The translations under genes were made by a program, and so were the position numbers. Below, in pieces: positions 45,775-53,245 of a stretch of DNA of 64,000 bases. Numbering within the stretch: the stretch's first letter is position 1; each line of letters starts with the position of its first letter. The notes beneath the pieces are model-generated. The model was not told the origin of the DNA. It searched no databases and worked only from the letters and a program-made list of their open reading frames with translations. Source of the DNA: Bacteroidetes bacterium UKL13-3 (lineage in GTDB: Bacteria; Bacteroidota; Bacteroidia; UKL13-3); the NCBI GenBank assembly GCA_001602415.1, contig CP012155.1, positions 62,001 through 126,000 of the forward strand, read 5' to 3'.

Positions 45775-45846
45775 ACCCCCGTCTTTTGGTTTTACTGTTG
45801 TGTCAACTTTAATTGGCTCTTGTGTGTTTTCTGATTCCTTTGTCAT
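45706..45846 (-). CDS. Tiny charged ORF convergent to the membrane protein
   Basis: 46 codons: MTKESENTQEPIKVDTTVKP, then a segment containing GGSTYQTFGDDHND and a Lys-rich end. It is hydrophilic and low in complexity and overlaps the 3' end of the membrane-protein gene antisense by 69 bp. The same convergent layout occurs at 56038-56677, which argues weakly that it is real. Confidence 0.35.
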   Translation of the reverse strand: MTKESENTQEPIKVDTTVKPKDGGSTYQTFGDDHNDAETATKKPKQ

Positions 45847-45913
45847 AATTGTTAAATTTAAATGTGCGGTTGATAAAGAACTTACATAGTCGGCCTAACG
45901 CGTGGATAGGCTT

Positions 45914-46038
45914 GCTTATAACGTTCCGCAGCCAAGAGCTGTTGCCGATTGCGATGCGTTTAATTGTCAAGCTAAGATAAGAAAATTACGGAAACGAAAA
46001 GCCCAAATGCAACGAACTAACGGCAATAGCTTTTGGGT
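45914..46038 (+). repeat. attC-like site 8
   Basis: R'' GCTTATAAC at 45914-45922 is the exact complement of the unit start TTATAAGC at 45169. CAGCCAAGAGCTGTTGCCG pairs imperfectly with CGGCAATAGCTTTTGGGTG. Closing G at 46032 followed by TTACCACC. A second GGCCTAACG lies just outside at 45892. Confidence 0.83.
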
Positions 46039-46056
46039 GATGTTACCACCAGTGCT

Positions 46057-46561
46057 TTAAGTTAGTTCAGATAACTTTGTTTGGATGTCCCGCCAAAATT
46101 TGTCGTTAATGTCTTTGGCGTTTGACGTCAATTCAAAACGAATATTGTTTATTCTCCAGTATTCTTTGTCGGTGAGTGAGGCGAGATCATTTGCACCATT
46201 AGTTTCTTTCACTTTGTCTTTTACAATAGGATAGGAATATAGATAGTTAAATCGACAATCGTTGTCAGCATTGAAACAAGTTTGAAAGTAAGGAATGATT
46301 TCACGAAAGATTGTCAGCTCTATGTCTTGCGTGAAAGCAATGACAATATAAACTAGGTTTCGGAATCCATTCATCAGAGGTCTCCTTGTGAGAATACAAA
46401 CTTTGAACTTTAGGATTTTCATTTATGGCAATAAGAATGTCCTTGAGGCCACTACTAATTCCCCAAAAATCGTCTGTGCATGTCAAGACTTTAGTGTTAA
46501 AGTCGTCCATGTAGTACTTTTTTAGGTCTGGTGTAAGAAAAATGTCTTCCATGAATTTCAC
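46057..46561 (-). pseudogene. Hypothetical protein split by a frameshift
   Basis: One frame runs from 46561 (MKFMEDIFLTPDLKKYYMDD) to about 46360 (HKETSDEWIPKP). The protein then continues in another frame, NLVYIVIAFTQDIELTIFRE, to 46057. The change is near 46357-46364. Joined, it is about 165 aa, soluble, with an AFTQDIELTIFREIIPYFQ helix-like region. It is either a recent frameshift or a sequencing error. It shares a cassette with the gene at 46568. Confidence 0.6.
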
Positions 46562-46567
46562 AATGCC

Positions 46568-46867
46568 TCAATCGTCTTCGCTTTCTGCCTCAAATGGATT
46601 TATACTCCATTGTTTATGTTGTTCTTCCCTTTCAGCGAAGTATCCAACCTCCATGTTAATAATTTCGTTTATTGAGGGGTCTGTATCTAAAATTTCTTGA
46701 AGAGAAACTAACATTATGTTCTCATTTGAGTTTGTCGAAACTGCGTCAAAAAACTGCCAAGAACCATCATGGTCATGATAAGTGCGTACGATTGTCATTT
46801 TGTTTTTCATGACATTTTTTGTCGTAAAAACAGCTTGATCTAGGTCTATGTTGTTGTCTTTATGCAT
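46568..46867 (-). CDS. Hypothetical protein (DUF2185-like size), partner of the split gene
   Basis: 99 aa from the Met at 46867 (MHKDNNIDLDQAVFTTKNVM); the longer frame would start inside the attC-like site. Contains NKMTIVRTYHDHDGSWQFFD and ends GYFAEREEQHKQW, then an acidic tail. Soluble and probably cytoplasmic. No certain family; immunity-type proteins of polymorphic toxin systems have similar size and composition. Confidence 0.55.
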   Translation of the reverse strand: MHKDNNIDLDQAVFTTKNVMKNKMTIVRTYHDHDGSWQFFDAVSTNSNENIMLVSLQEILDTDPSINEIINMEVGYFAEREEQHKQWSINPFEAESEDD

Positions 46868-46868
46868 T

Positions 46869-47003
46869 GGTGGTAACGTTTCCACGCCTTGCGCTGTTGC
46901 CGAGTGCGTGAAATTAAACTGTCAACCAAAGTAAAATTAATTATGCGTAAAATAAATATAATATTTAGTGGTCAACGGCAATGGCGCAAGACGTGTGTTA
47001 TAG
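46869..47003 (+). repeat. attC-like site 9
   Basis: R'' GGTGGTAAC (46869-46877) is the exact complement of the unit start TTACCACC at 46033. CACGCCTTGCGCTGTTGCCG pairs with CGGCAATGGCGCAAGACGTG. Closing G at 46997 followed by TTATAGCC. Confidence 0.88.
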
Positions 47004-47071
47004 CCTGCCTTTCTTCGGCTGTCTGCAAGTATTTTTGTCGGCACGAAAAACCTGAACCGTATAAAAACGGA

Positions 47072-47242
47072 ATGAATGAAGCCTTTAAAAAAGTCTATAC
47101 AATTGTCAACCCAGATGAATACGATAAACAATACGGTCTGCTTGTCGAAATAGGGAAGATGTCTGTTGAAGAATACTATTTTATTAAGGGTTATCATCGA
47201 GGTCAAGAGGTTTTTCAATTACTTCATCAATGTAAGTTATGA
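47072..47242 (+). CDS. Small hypothetical ORF
   Basis: 56 codons from ATG at 47072 (MNEAFKKVYTIVNPDEYDKQ) to 47242, overlapping the end of the minus-strand gene by 59 bp. The frame is open upstream into the attC-like site, but that part is not protein-like. Acidic/aromatic composition looks coding; it may be a truncated gene. Confidence 0.35.
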   Translation: MNEAFKKVYTIVNPDEYDKQYGLLVEIGKMSVEEYYFIKGYHRGQEVFQLLHQCKL

Positions 47243-47669
47243 GAAAGTCTGCTGTAGTTGGGAAATACATTCTTATTTCTGCGTTGCGTTCAAATTTGTC
47301 TAAGAAATTTTGTTGTGAAAAATATATTACAGCAAAGTCTGAAAACTCTTTATATGTCTTGTCGTATTTAGGTTTTAGTTCAATTTCAAATCGTTTTGCC
47401 CATTCTTTTTGTAAATATTCATTTGTCTGTGTGATGTGCTGTCTGCGTTTGATTTCTGTTTCTTGCTCCATAAGTTTTAATTTATTGTCAAGAATTTTTT
47501 CTACCTCTTTAGGGTCTGCAAACTTTTTAAGAATGTCAAGGAAAGGATTTAATGTGTCAAGCTGTGCTTTTAGAGTAGATATAACTGTCGCTTGTGCTTT
47601 GTTTTCCTTTGTCAACCAGTATGCACCAATTAAGATTGCAACTGTATTTAAACCTATTAATATTTCCAT
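47184..47669 (-). CDS. Membrane-anchored coiled-coil protein
   Basis: 161 aa. One N-terminal transmembrane segment (ILIGLNTVAILIGAYWLT) followed by a long Lys/Glu-rich helix (residues ~25-110) likely to form a coiled coil. Only recognisable feature is this anchor-plus-coil layout. It is the main gene of cassette 46998-47818. Confidence 0.6.
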   Translation of the reverse strand: MEILIGLNTVAILIGAYWLTKENKAQATVISTLKAQLDTLNPFLDILKKFADPKEVEKILDNKLKLMEQETEIKRRQHITQTNEYLQKEWAKRFEIELKPKYDKTYKEFSDFAVIYFSQQNFLDKFERNAEIRMYFPTTADFLITYIDEVIEKPLDLDDNP

Positions 47670-47690
47670 GCTGTCTGTCGTATTTAAGGT

Positions 47691-47824
47691 TGGCTATAAC
47701 GTTCCCACGCCTTGCGCTGTTGCCGTTTGCGGAGCAGGAACTGTCAACCAAGATAAAAAATAATGCGTAATAAAAAGCTTGAATTTAGCACTTTAACGGC
47801 AATAGCGCGAGACGTGTGTTATGA
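47691..47824 (+). repeat. attC-like site 10
   Basis: R'' GGCTATAAC (to 47700) is the exact complement of the unit start TTATAGCC at 46998. CACGCCTTGCGCTGTTGCCG pairs with CGGCAATAGCGCGAGACGTG. Closing G at 47818. Confidence 0.88.
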
Positions 47825-47830
47825 GTAGTT

Positions 47831-48844
47831 TTACTCTAGGCTGTCAGTGTGTGTGTAATACAATCCCTTGCTTGTAGAGGCAAATACCTTGTCTCCCAAC
47901 TTTACTATACTGTTAATTTCTTCTTGGTTCATATTGTCCAAAAGTCCGCTGTTGTTAATCGGGCTTAGGCTATAAGTGCCTTTCGAAAAGTCGAAACGTA
48001 AACGTGCCACTTGTCTGTAAAAACTGAATAAAATGTCATTTTGGAGTTTGTGGATATAGTAATAGTCTAATCGAAGGTTTGAAATCAATTGTGACCATGT
48101 AATTCCTTTATCAGTTGAAAATATTAATCCATCACCGCTAGAATTAGTCCAAAAGAGTGTTGCATATATGGTGTCATTTAGTGTTGTTAAGTTACTAATT
48201 CGGAAGTTTCCTATTGATTCAAATGTTGAACTTTTATTGCTGTATCTTACTGTCCATTGGTCATAAGAAGTCATAAAGTGATTTTCGCCAGAACTAAATA
48301 TACCCGAATATGTATTGCTTGTTGAAATTGTGTCAATGGTGTGAGTTATTTCATTTCCGTTGGTTCCAAAAGTGAGTAGGATTGTCTTGTTGGTTTTTAA
48401 CCCTATTAATAGTTCGTTGCTAGAATTAAGTTGTCCAAAAGCGTCAATAGAATAACTCGGGTCTACAAGTATTCTTTTATTAATTTGAGGGTTTTCAAAT
48501 TCGAAAACAAAAATTGAACGTTTGTCTGAATTAACTTGAATAACATATCTGTCATTATAAGTCGGCCTGTAAAAAAACGCTGAACTCAATTTATAGAATA
48601 TTGGTGTCGAGTTTACTATATTACGGTTACTGTCAATAGCAATAAGTGCCCCATCTGAAATTAAATAAAGAATATTGTCTTTAACAAAGGAGTTCTTGAT
48701 GTTCAAGTCTGTGTTCCAATACTTGTCTATTCTTTGCCAAGTATTTTTCTCTTGAAACACAGATTTAACGGGTGTCTCAATGGGATTGTCTTTTTTGCAT
48801 CCAGCTAAAATGCTGATGCACAAAATTAATATTAGGTATTTCAT
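47831..48844 (-). CDS. Lipoprotein, probable beta-propeller (sialidase/BNR-like)
   Basis: 337 aa from the Met at 48844 (MKYLILILCISILAGCKKDN, lipobox LAGC); a start four codons upstream lies in the attC-like site. Repeated strands such as GLIFSTDKGITWSQLISNLR (BNR/Asp-box-like) and terminal GDKVFASTSKGLYYTHTD suggest a propeller. It is anchored to a membrane facing the periplasm or surface. Sole gene of cassette 47819-48981. Confidence 0.7.
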   Translation of the reverse strand: MKYLILILCISILAGCKKDNPIETPVKSVFQEKNTWQRIDKYWNTDLNIKNSFVKDNILYLISDGALIAIDSNRNIVNSTPIFYKLSSAFFYRPTYNDRYVIQVNSDKRSIFVFEFENPQINKRILVDPSYSIDAFGQLNSSNELLIGLKTNKTILLTFGTNGNEITHTIDTISTSNTYSGIFSSGENHFMTSYDQWTVRYSNKSSTFESIGNFRISNLTTLNDTIYATLFWTNSSGDGLIFSTDKGITWSQLISNLRLDYYYIHKLQNDILFSFYRQVARLRFDFSKGTYSLSPINNSGLLDNMNQEEINSIVKLGDKVFASTSKGLYYTHTDSLE

Positions 48845-48850
48845 AAAATT

Positions 48851-48987
48851 ACTCATAACGTTCTGCGGCCTGGCGCAGTTGGCGCTTGCGAAACGTTTAA
48901 TTGTCGAGCTAAGATAAATAATTTACGGAAACGAAATACCCAAACACTGAACACTAGCGCCAATTGCCGCCACGACCGCTGTTATAA
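48851..48987 (+). repeat. attC-like site 11
   Basis: R'' ACTCATAAC (48851-48859) is the exact complement of the unit start TTATGAGT at 47819. Right arm and interior nearly identical to site 7. Closing G at 48981. Confidence 0.88.
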
Positions 48988-48998
48988 GTAGTGCTATT

Positions 48999-49796
48999 TT
49001 ATGGTGTCGCTGAGTAAATTTCTGTCGGCTTAAATTCTTGAATGAAGTATAGTTTTTTATTCTCAATAATCACATAGTCTACATGAGTTTTGAATGCGAA
49101 GTCATAACGATTTTTACCGTTAAAAAGTTTAACTTCTTGTGGCCAGCCGTTTGATTTGTCACGCCAAACTTTTTGAAAATAAGTCCTATCAGCGCACTTA
49201 TATAAATAAATCCAATCGTTGTCCTCATTTCTCCATGCGCTAATGGTGTCTTGGGTCGTGATCTTGCTAATCTCAAAATTATATAAGTTGAATAATGAAT
49301 CAAATCGATTGATACTGTAGTCACAAGTCTTATTGAGAAAAGGAGTAAGATATACAAGAATTGAATCAACGTCTGCGTGTTCAATTTGTCTGCCACGAAT
49401 TAAGTCACGGTCAAAGCGTTTTCTGTAAAGTCCGCGCAAGTAATGGTAGAACCAATTAGAGTCAGCTACTCCGGTTTGATATGCTGAATAAAATATTGGG
49501 AAATAATATTCATTTACGAATGTCGATTGCTGATGAACAGCAATAACAAATGGAATTTTCGATTGTGCTGGAAATCCATGATGTTTGATTGTAAGAATAG
49601 CTTTCTTGTAATTATTGTTGTCATTAGTATCTATGGCTTCTAAGCCTCTATGATTTTGGTCTAATTCTTTTAATCTGAGCCAATAATTTTGTATTTCCTC
49701 ATTAGTTTTGAGATTTCTAATTTCATTCTCAAAGTCTTGCGCAAATAAGTCTACATGAACTACAAGATAAATAACTAATAGCGTGTAAATTTTCAT
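48999..49796 (-). CDS. Secreted protein of unknown function
   Basis: 265 aa from the Met at 49796 with a signal peptide (MKIYTLLVIYLVVHVDLFAQ). The mature part contains IPFVIAVHQQSTFVNEYYFP, a GRQIEHADVDSILVYLTP helix and a C-terminal beta-rich stretch. No membrane segment. Sole gene of cassette 48982-49948. No family recognised. Confidence 0.6.
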   Translation of the reverse strand: MKIYTLLVIYLVVHVDLFAQDFENEIRNLKTNEEIQNYWLRLKELDQNHRGLEAIDTNDNNNYKKAILTIKHHGFPAQSKIPFVIAVHQQSTFVNEYYFPIFYSAYQTGVADSNWFYHYLRGLYRKRFDRDLIRGRQIEHADVDSILVYLTPFLNKTCDYSINRFDSLFNLYNFEISKITTQDTISAWRNEDNDWIYLYKCADRTYFQKVWRDKSNGWPQEVKLFNGKNRYDFAFKTHVDYVIIENKKLYFIQEFKPTEIYSATP

Positions 49797-49818
49797 TTTA
49801 ATGGGTCGTTTTAGCATT

Positions 49819-49954
49819 ACTTATAACGTTTCTCAGCTATACGCAGGCAGGGATTTTCACCACTGAACTTCCTACGAAGGACTGAACTTCAAATATAGCA
49901 CTTTTCTGTCTATCGAAGCACAAAACCCCTGCTTGCGTATAGGTGATGTTGTAA
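49819..49954 (+). repeat. attC-like site 12
   Basis: R'' ACTTATAAC (49819-49827) is the exact complement of the unit start TTATAAGT at 48982. CTATACGCAGGCAGGGATTTT pairs with AAAACCCCTGCTTGCGTATAG with few mismatches. Closing G at 49948 followed by TTGTAAGC. Confidence 0.88.
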
Positions 49955-50118
49955 GCTGGCCTTCTGTCCACCGTCATTGTTAAGTCGTTGTATTTCTGTG
50001 TTTTTTCAGTCATTTTATTGTTTCTGTTTTTCTGTCTGTTTGGCGTATGTGTAGGCTGTTTTAAAAATTTTAGAGGGAAGGTGTTTTAAAAAATAATTTT
50101 TCCTTTGGGTGGCAAAGG

Positions 50119-50181
50119 TGTAAGCTCTTTTGCAATTTTCGGGCTGTGCTTTGGTTTGTGGGAATTGCAAATGTGCTTACA
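50119..50181 (+). repeat. Module-edge hairpin 7
   Basis: TGTAAGC/GCTTACA, TCT opposite TGT, inner TTTGCAATT/AATTGCAAA perfect, apex GGGCTGTGCTTTGG. It lies 75 bp upstream of the XRE-type regulator that heads the restriction module. The number follows a count in which 6 is a fragment (GTGCGGTT tail only) near 45863. Confidence 0.77.
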
Positions 50182-50255
50182 ACTGTGTGCGAATTTTTGT
50201 TGTTGACAGTTGTCCGTTGTATAATCGTCAACATATATAGACCTTTGTATCAATT

Positions 50256-50462
50256 ATGGATATTAAAAAAAAATTCGGTAATCAGGTCAAGAAGCTACGT
50301 CTTGAAAAAGGTTTGTCGCAGGAAAAACTTGCATATGAAGCCAACCTAGACAGAACATACATCCCTAGCATAGAGAAAGGTGAAAGGAATGTGTCTATCA
50401 CTGTTATAGAGAAAATTGCTAAAGCTCTTCAAGTTAAAATATCTGTACTATTTGAAGAATAA
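50256..50462 (+). CDS. XRE-family regulator (restriction control-protein-like)
   Basis: 68 aa, essentially one helix-turn-helix domain: VKKLRLEKGLSQEKLAYEAN then DRTYIPSIEKGERNVSIT. Size and position 11 bp before a restriction endonuclease gene fit a C-type controller that delays nuclease expression after transfer of the system. Confidence 0.88.
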   Translation: MDIKKKFGNQVKKLRLEKGLSQEKLAYEANLDRTYIPSIEKGERNVSITVIEKIAKALQVKISVLFEE

Positions 50463-50473
50463 ATAAATACTAA

Positions 50474-52084
50474 ATGAATAAGGAAATATTAATTACTAAT
50501 TACAGTCCCATCAAACTTAAACAAGCTAGAGAATTAGCGGGGTTAACTTTTGATGATTTTGAAAATGATGATGCTATCGATATAGAAAAGCTCGAAATGT
50601 ATGAGAGAGTCGACCCAATAACACCTATGGATATTTTTTTAATCGCTTATTTGTTTGTTTTATACCAAGAAAAAGCTTGGGAAAAAGGTGCCGAATTTAA
50701 ATTGAGTCTAACTAAAGACATATTGCATCCTCATCCAAATGGGTTGAAATACCAGGAGTTTATTGCTACACATAATAATTACAAAGGAATGCCATTAAAA
50801 AGAAGAAGTGATGGCACAATACAATGGGTTTCAACAATTCAAACTAATGACGGGAAAGAAAGAGTAGAGTTTTGGGAGAATAAAAGAAAAGAATTGAAAA
50901 TTAAAGCTAATCACGTCTTAGATGCTGGATTTAGACAAAAAGTAGCTTTCGCAAATCATCCTACGAAAATACATATTTGTTTGTTTTCTGGAAGTGAGTT
51001 GTACATTGATTATAGATATCCCTCGCCTAGTCGAATTGACCTCCTAAATAAGGTTTATGATCAAGATTTGAAATATTATGACTTAGATGTATATGAAATT
51101 GCCAATTTACTATATGATGTTGATGGTTGCAGATTGTTTTGTGATGTTTTTAAATTGAGTAAAGAGTTTAGTAATGTTGAACAACTTATTGAAATACTAA
51201 AAGTTGATTATGTGATAGCTGAATATTCTCCTTTTGTTTCACCTGGTGTAATGAGTAATTCACCTGACCGCTTTGATGGATATCATTCATACAACAATGA
51301 TGTAAGAGCAATTACGGATACAGGTAGATACAAGGATAATTTAAAAAGATATACACAAGATAGAAGAGTTTATGAAATGTGGTCAGGTGGGAATTGGAAA
51401 ATGGCTGATAGGCTTTATGCAACTTTTGTAAAGAACGGAGTTAGTCCAGACCATATTGGACCTATGTCATTAGGCTTTGCACATAGACCTAAATTCCAAC
51501 CAATGACCTCAAATGAAAATAGTGCGAAGGGAAATAGAATGACTTTAAGTGACATTCAAATTTTAATTGCTGATGAGTCAAATGGTGATGAAGTTATTAC
51601 TTGGCATTCAAAGTATGTTTGGGATAAATTAAAATTAAAGGTTAAAAATGATACAGATGCTCTAAAATTAAGTGGGCTAATGCGTAAAAATTTGCATCAC
51701 GTGCTAATTATTTTTTCAATTATAAATGAAAATGGACATAGAGCATTTTTACAGCAATTTTTAAATCCTGATTTTTCTTATTTTGATTATGAATTCGAAA
51801 AATTTAACCCAAAAACAGGAAGTTTTCACAACGTTGTTTCTAAAAAGCTAGAAGGACAAAACCAAAAAAATAATGCAGAAAGGTATGTGCGCATTGCTTT
51901 TGAATCTTTAGATAAATACAGGGATATAGAAAATAGAAATACTAAAATTTGGGAGTCGGAATTAATAACGAAAAAAGTTAACCAAGTATTAGGACTATTA
52001 GATGAAAAAAAAGATGATGAGGCATTACTTTTGCTTCATCAAATATTTCAAGAATTATCAAGTATTGCTGAAAGCAACTGGTAA
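50474..52084 (+). CDS. Type IIS restriction endonuclease, Alw26I/Eco31I/Esp3I family
   Basis: 536 aa. It contains HPHPNGLKYQEFIATHNNYK, GMPLKRRSDGTIQWVSTIQT and EFWENKRKELKIK, the conserved block of this family, whose known members cut outside GTCTC-type sites. The C-terminal half is less conserved. The two methyltransferase genes that follow, one cytosine and one adenine, are the known complement of this family. The recognition sequence is not readable. Its end overlaps the convergent m5C gene by 27 bp. Confidence 0.85.
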   Translation: MNKEILITNYSPIKLKQARELAGLTFDDFENDDAIDIEKLEMYERVDPITPMDIFLIAYLFVLYQEKAWEKGAEFKLSLTKDILHPHPNGLKYQEFIATHNNYKGMPLKRRSDGTIQWVSTIQTNDGKERVEFWENKRKELKIKANHVLDAGFRQKVAFANHPTKIHICLFSGSELYIDYRYPSPSRIDLLNKVYDQDLKYYDLDVYEIANLLYDVDGCRLFCDVFKLSKEFSNVEQLIEILKVDYVIAEYSPFVSPGVMSNSPDRFDGYHSYNNDVRAITDTGRYKDNLKRYTQDRRVYEMWSGGNWKMADRLYATFVKNGVSPDHIGPMSLGFAHRPKFQPMTSNENSAKGNRMTLSDIQILIADESNGDEVITWHSKYVWDKLKLKVKNDTDALKLSGLMRKNLHHVLIIFSIINENGHRAFLQQFLNPDFSYFDYEFEKFNPKTGSFHNVVSKKLEGQNQKNNAERYVRIAFESLDKYRDIENRNTKIWESELITKKVNQVLGLLDEKKDDEALLLLHQIFQELSSIAESNW

Positions 52085-53245
52085 TTTCTCTGAACACCTT
52101 TCATAGAATTCGGTAAAATCAATCTCGCCCGACATTAGTTTTTCATAAGCCGAAATAGGTTTGTAATTGCAAACCATTTCAAATTCGCCTTCGCCTGTTT
52201 TTAACTCTGGTAAACTTCCTATTGCTTGTTTTACGTTTATAGGTTTAGGTAAATTTTCATCGTTTGAGGAAAATAATTTTTTTGGTTGATTGATTTTTTC
52301 CTTTTTTAAAGAACCGATAATTACTACCCGTTTGCGTTTTTGTGGAACGCCAAATTCTTCAGCATTTAGCTTGAATGGTTTGTTTATATTGTAACCAATT
52401 GCTTCAAATGAAGCTATGATCTCCTTAATAGCTTCGCCTTTTCGCATTGTCAGAATTCCCGGTACATTTTCCATTACAAAAATTTCGGGTTGCAATTCAT
52501 CAACTATTTGAACAAACTCTTTAAACAATTGATTTCGTTTATCATTAGGGTTTCTCCAACCTGCGTTAGAAAATCCTTGACAAGGCGGACCTCCAATTAC
52601 AACACCGATTTTCTTTTGCTTGGAAGCAACAGAAACAATTTGTTGTTTTATTTCAGGCAAAGTAATATCTCCTAAAATTAAATTATCTCCATTATCAAAC
52701 TCTAAATGATTTTGTTTGTATGTTTCAAAATAATTTTTTTCAATTTCGTTAGCAGCTATTAGTTTAAACCCTTCGGAAATAAACCCTTCAGACATTCCTC
52801 CTGCACCTGCAAATAAATCAACGAAAGTTTGGTTTTGCAAATGTGGTTTTAATGTTTCGGCAACGGCTCTTGCCAACAAAGGTGGAACTGCATTTCCGAT
52901 TTGCTTGTATTGAGAGGTTTTACTCCCCAAAAAAATAAAACTATCTCGGAAAGATTGTAATCTTGCTCCTTCTCGAGTTGAAATTATGCGGTCTTGTTTT
53001 GGGTGAAGATTACATCCATTACCCAAGCGGTTAAAATAGGTTGTAATTGTATAACTCGGTTTATCGAATTCAAGTCTACCGTAGTAGGTTGTTCTCCCTC
53101 CCGAAAGTCTAATTTGTTTTAAGCGTTGTGATGGAATTGTGTCAGGTATATTTTGCCAATTACCACCTTCTGGAATGTGTTTTGCCATTTCCCATTCCAA
53201 TTCGCTTAATCTCGGAGCAATATGATTATACAGTTTCGTGCTCAT
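52058..53245 (-). CDS. DNA (cytosine-5) methyltransferase, circularly permuted
   Basis: 395 aa. Motif order is unusual: the N-terminal ~135 residues hold the target-recognition side and motifs IX-X (GRLEFDKPSYTITTYFNRLG; YKQIGNAVPPLLARAVAE). Then come motif I FVDLFAGAGGMSEGF, IV GGPPCQGFS with the catalytic Cys, VI ENVPG and VIII QKRKRVVIIG. This is a circular permutation of the standard I-to-X order. It would protect one strand of an asymmetric type IIS site. It overlaps the adenine methyltransferase gene by 20 bp. Confidence 0.92.
   Translation of the reverse strand: MSTKLYNHIAPRLSELEWEMAKHIPEGGNWQNIPDTIPSQRLKQIRLSGGRTTYYGRLEFDKPSYTITTYFNRLGNGCNLHPKQDRIISTREGARLQSFRDSFIFLGSKTSQYKQIGNAVPPLLARAVAETLKPHLQNQTFVDLFAGAGGMSEGFISEGFKLIAANEIEKNYFETYKQNHLEFDNGDNLILGDITLPEIKQQIVSVASKQKKIGVVIGGPPCQGFSNAGWRNPNDKRNQLFKEFVQIVDELQPEIFVMENVPGILTMRKGEAIKEIIASFEAIGYNINKPFKLNAEEFGVPQKRKRVVIIGSLKKEKINQPKKLFSSNDENLPKPINVKQAIGSLPELKTGEGEFEMVCNYKPISAYEKLMSGEIDFTEFYERCSEKLPVAFSNT

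Noticed and set aside
46889-47071. Upstream extension of the small plus-strand ORF at 47072
   Set aside because: The extension is the interior of attC-like site 9; similar frames open by chance in other sites of the same subfamily.
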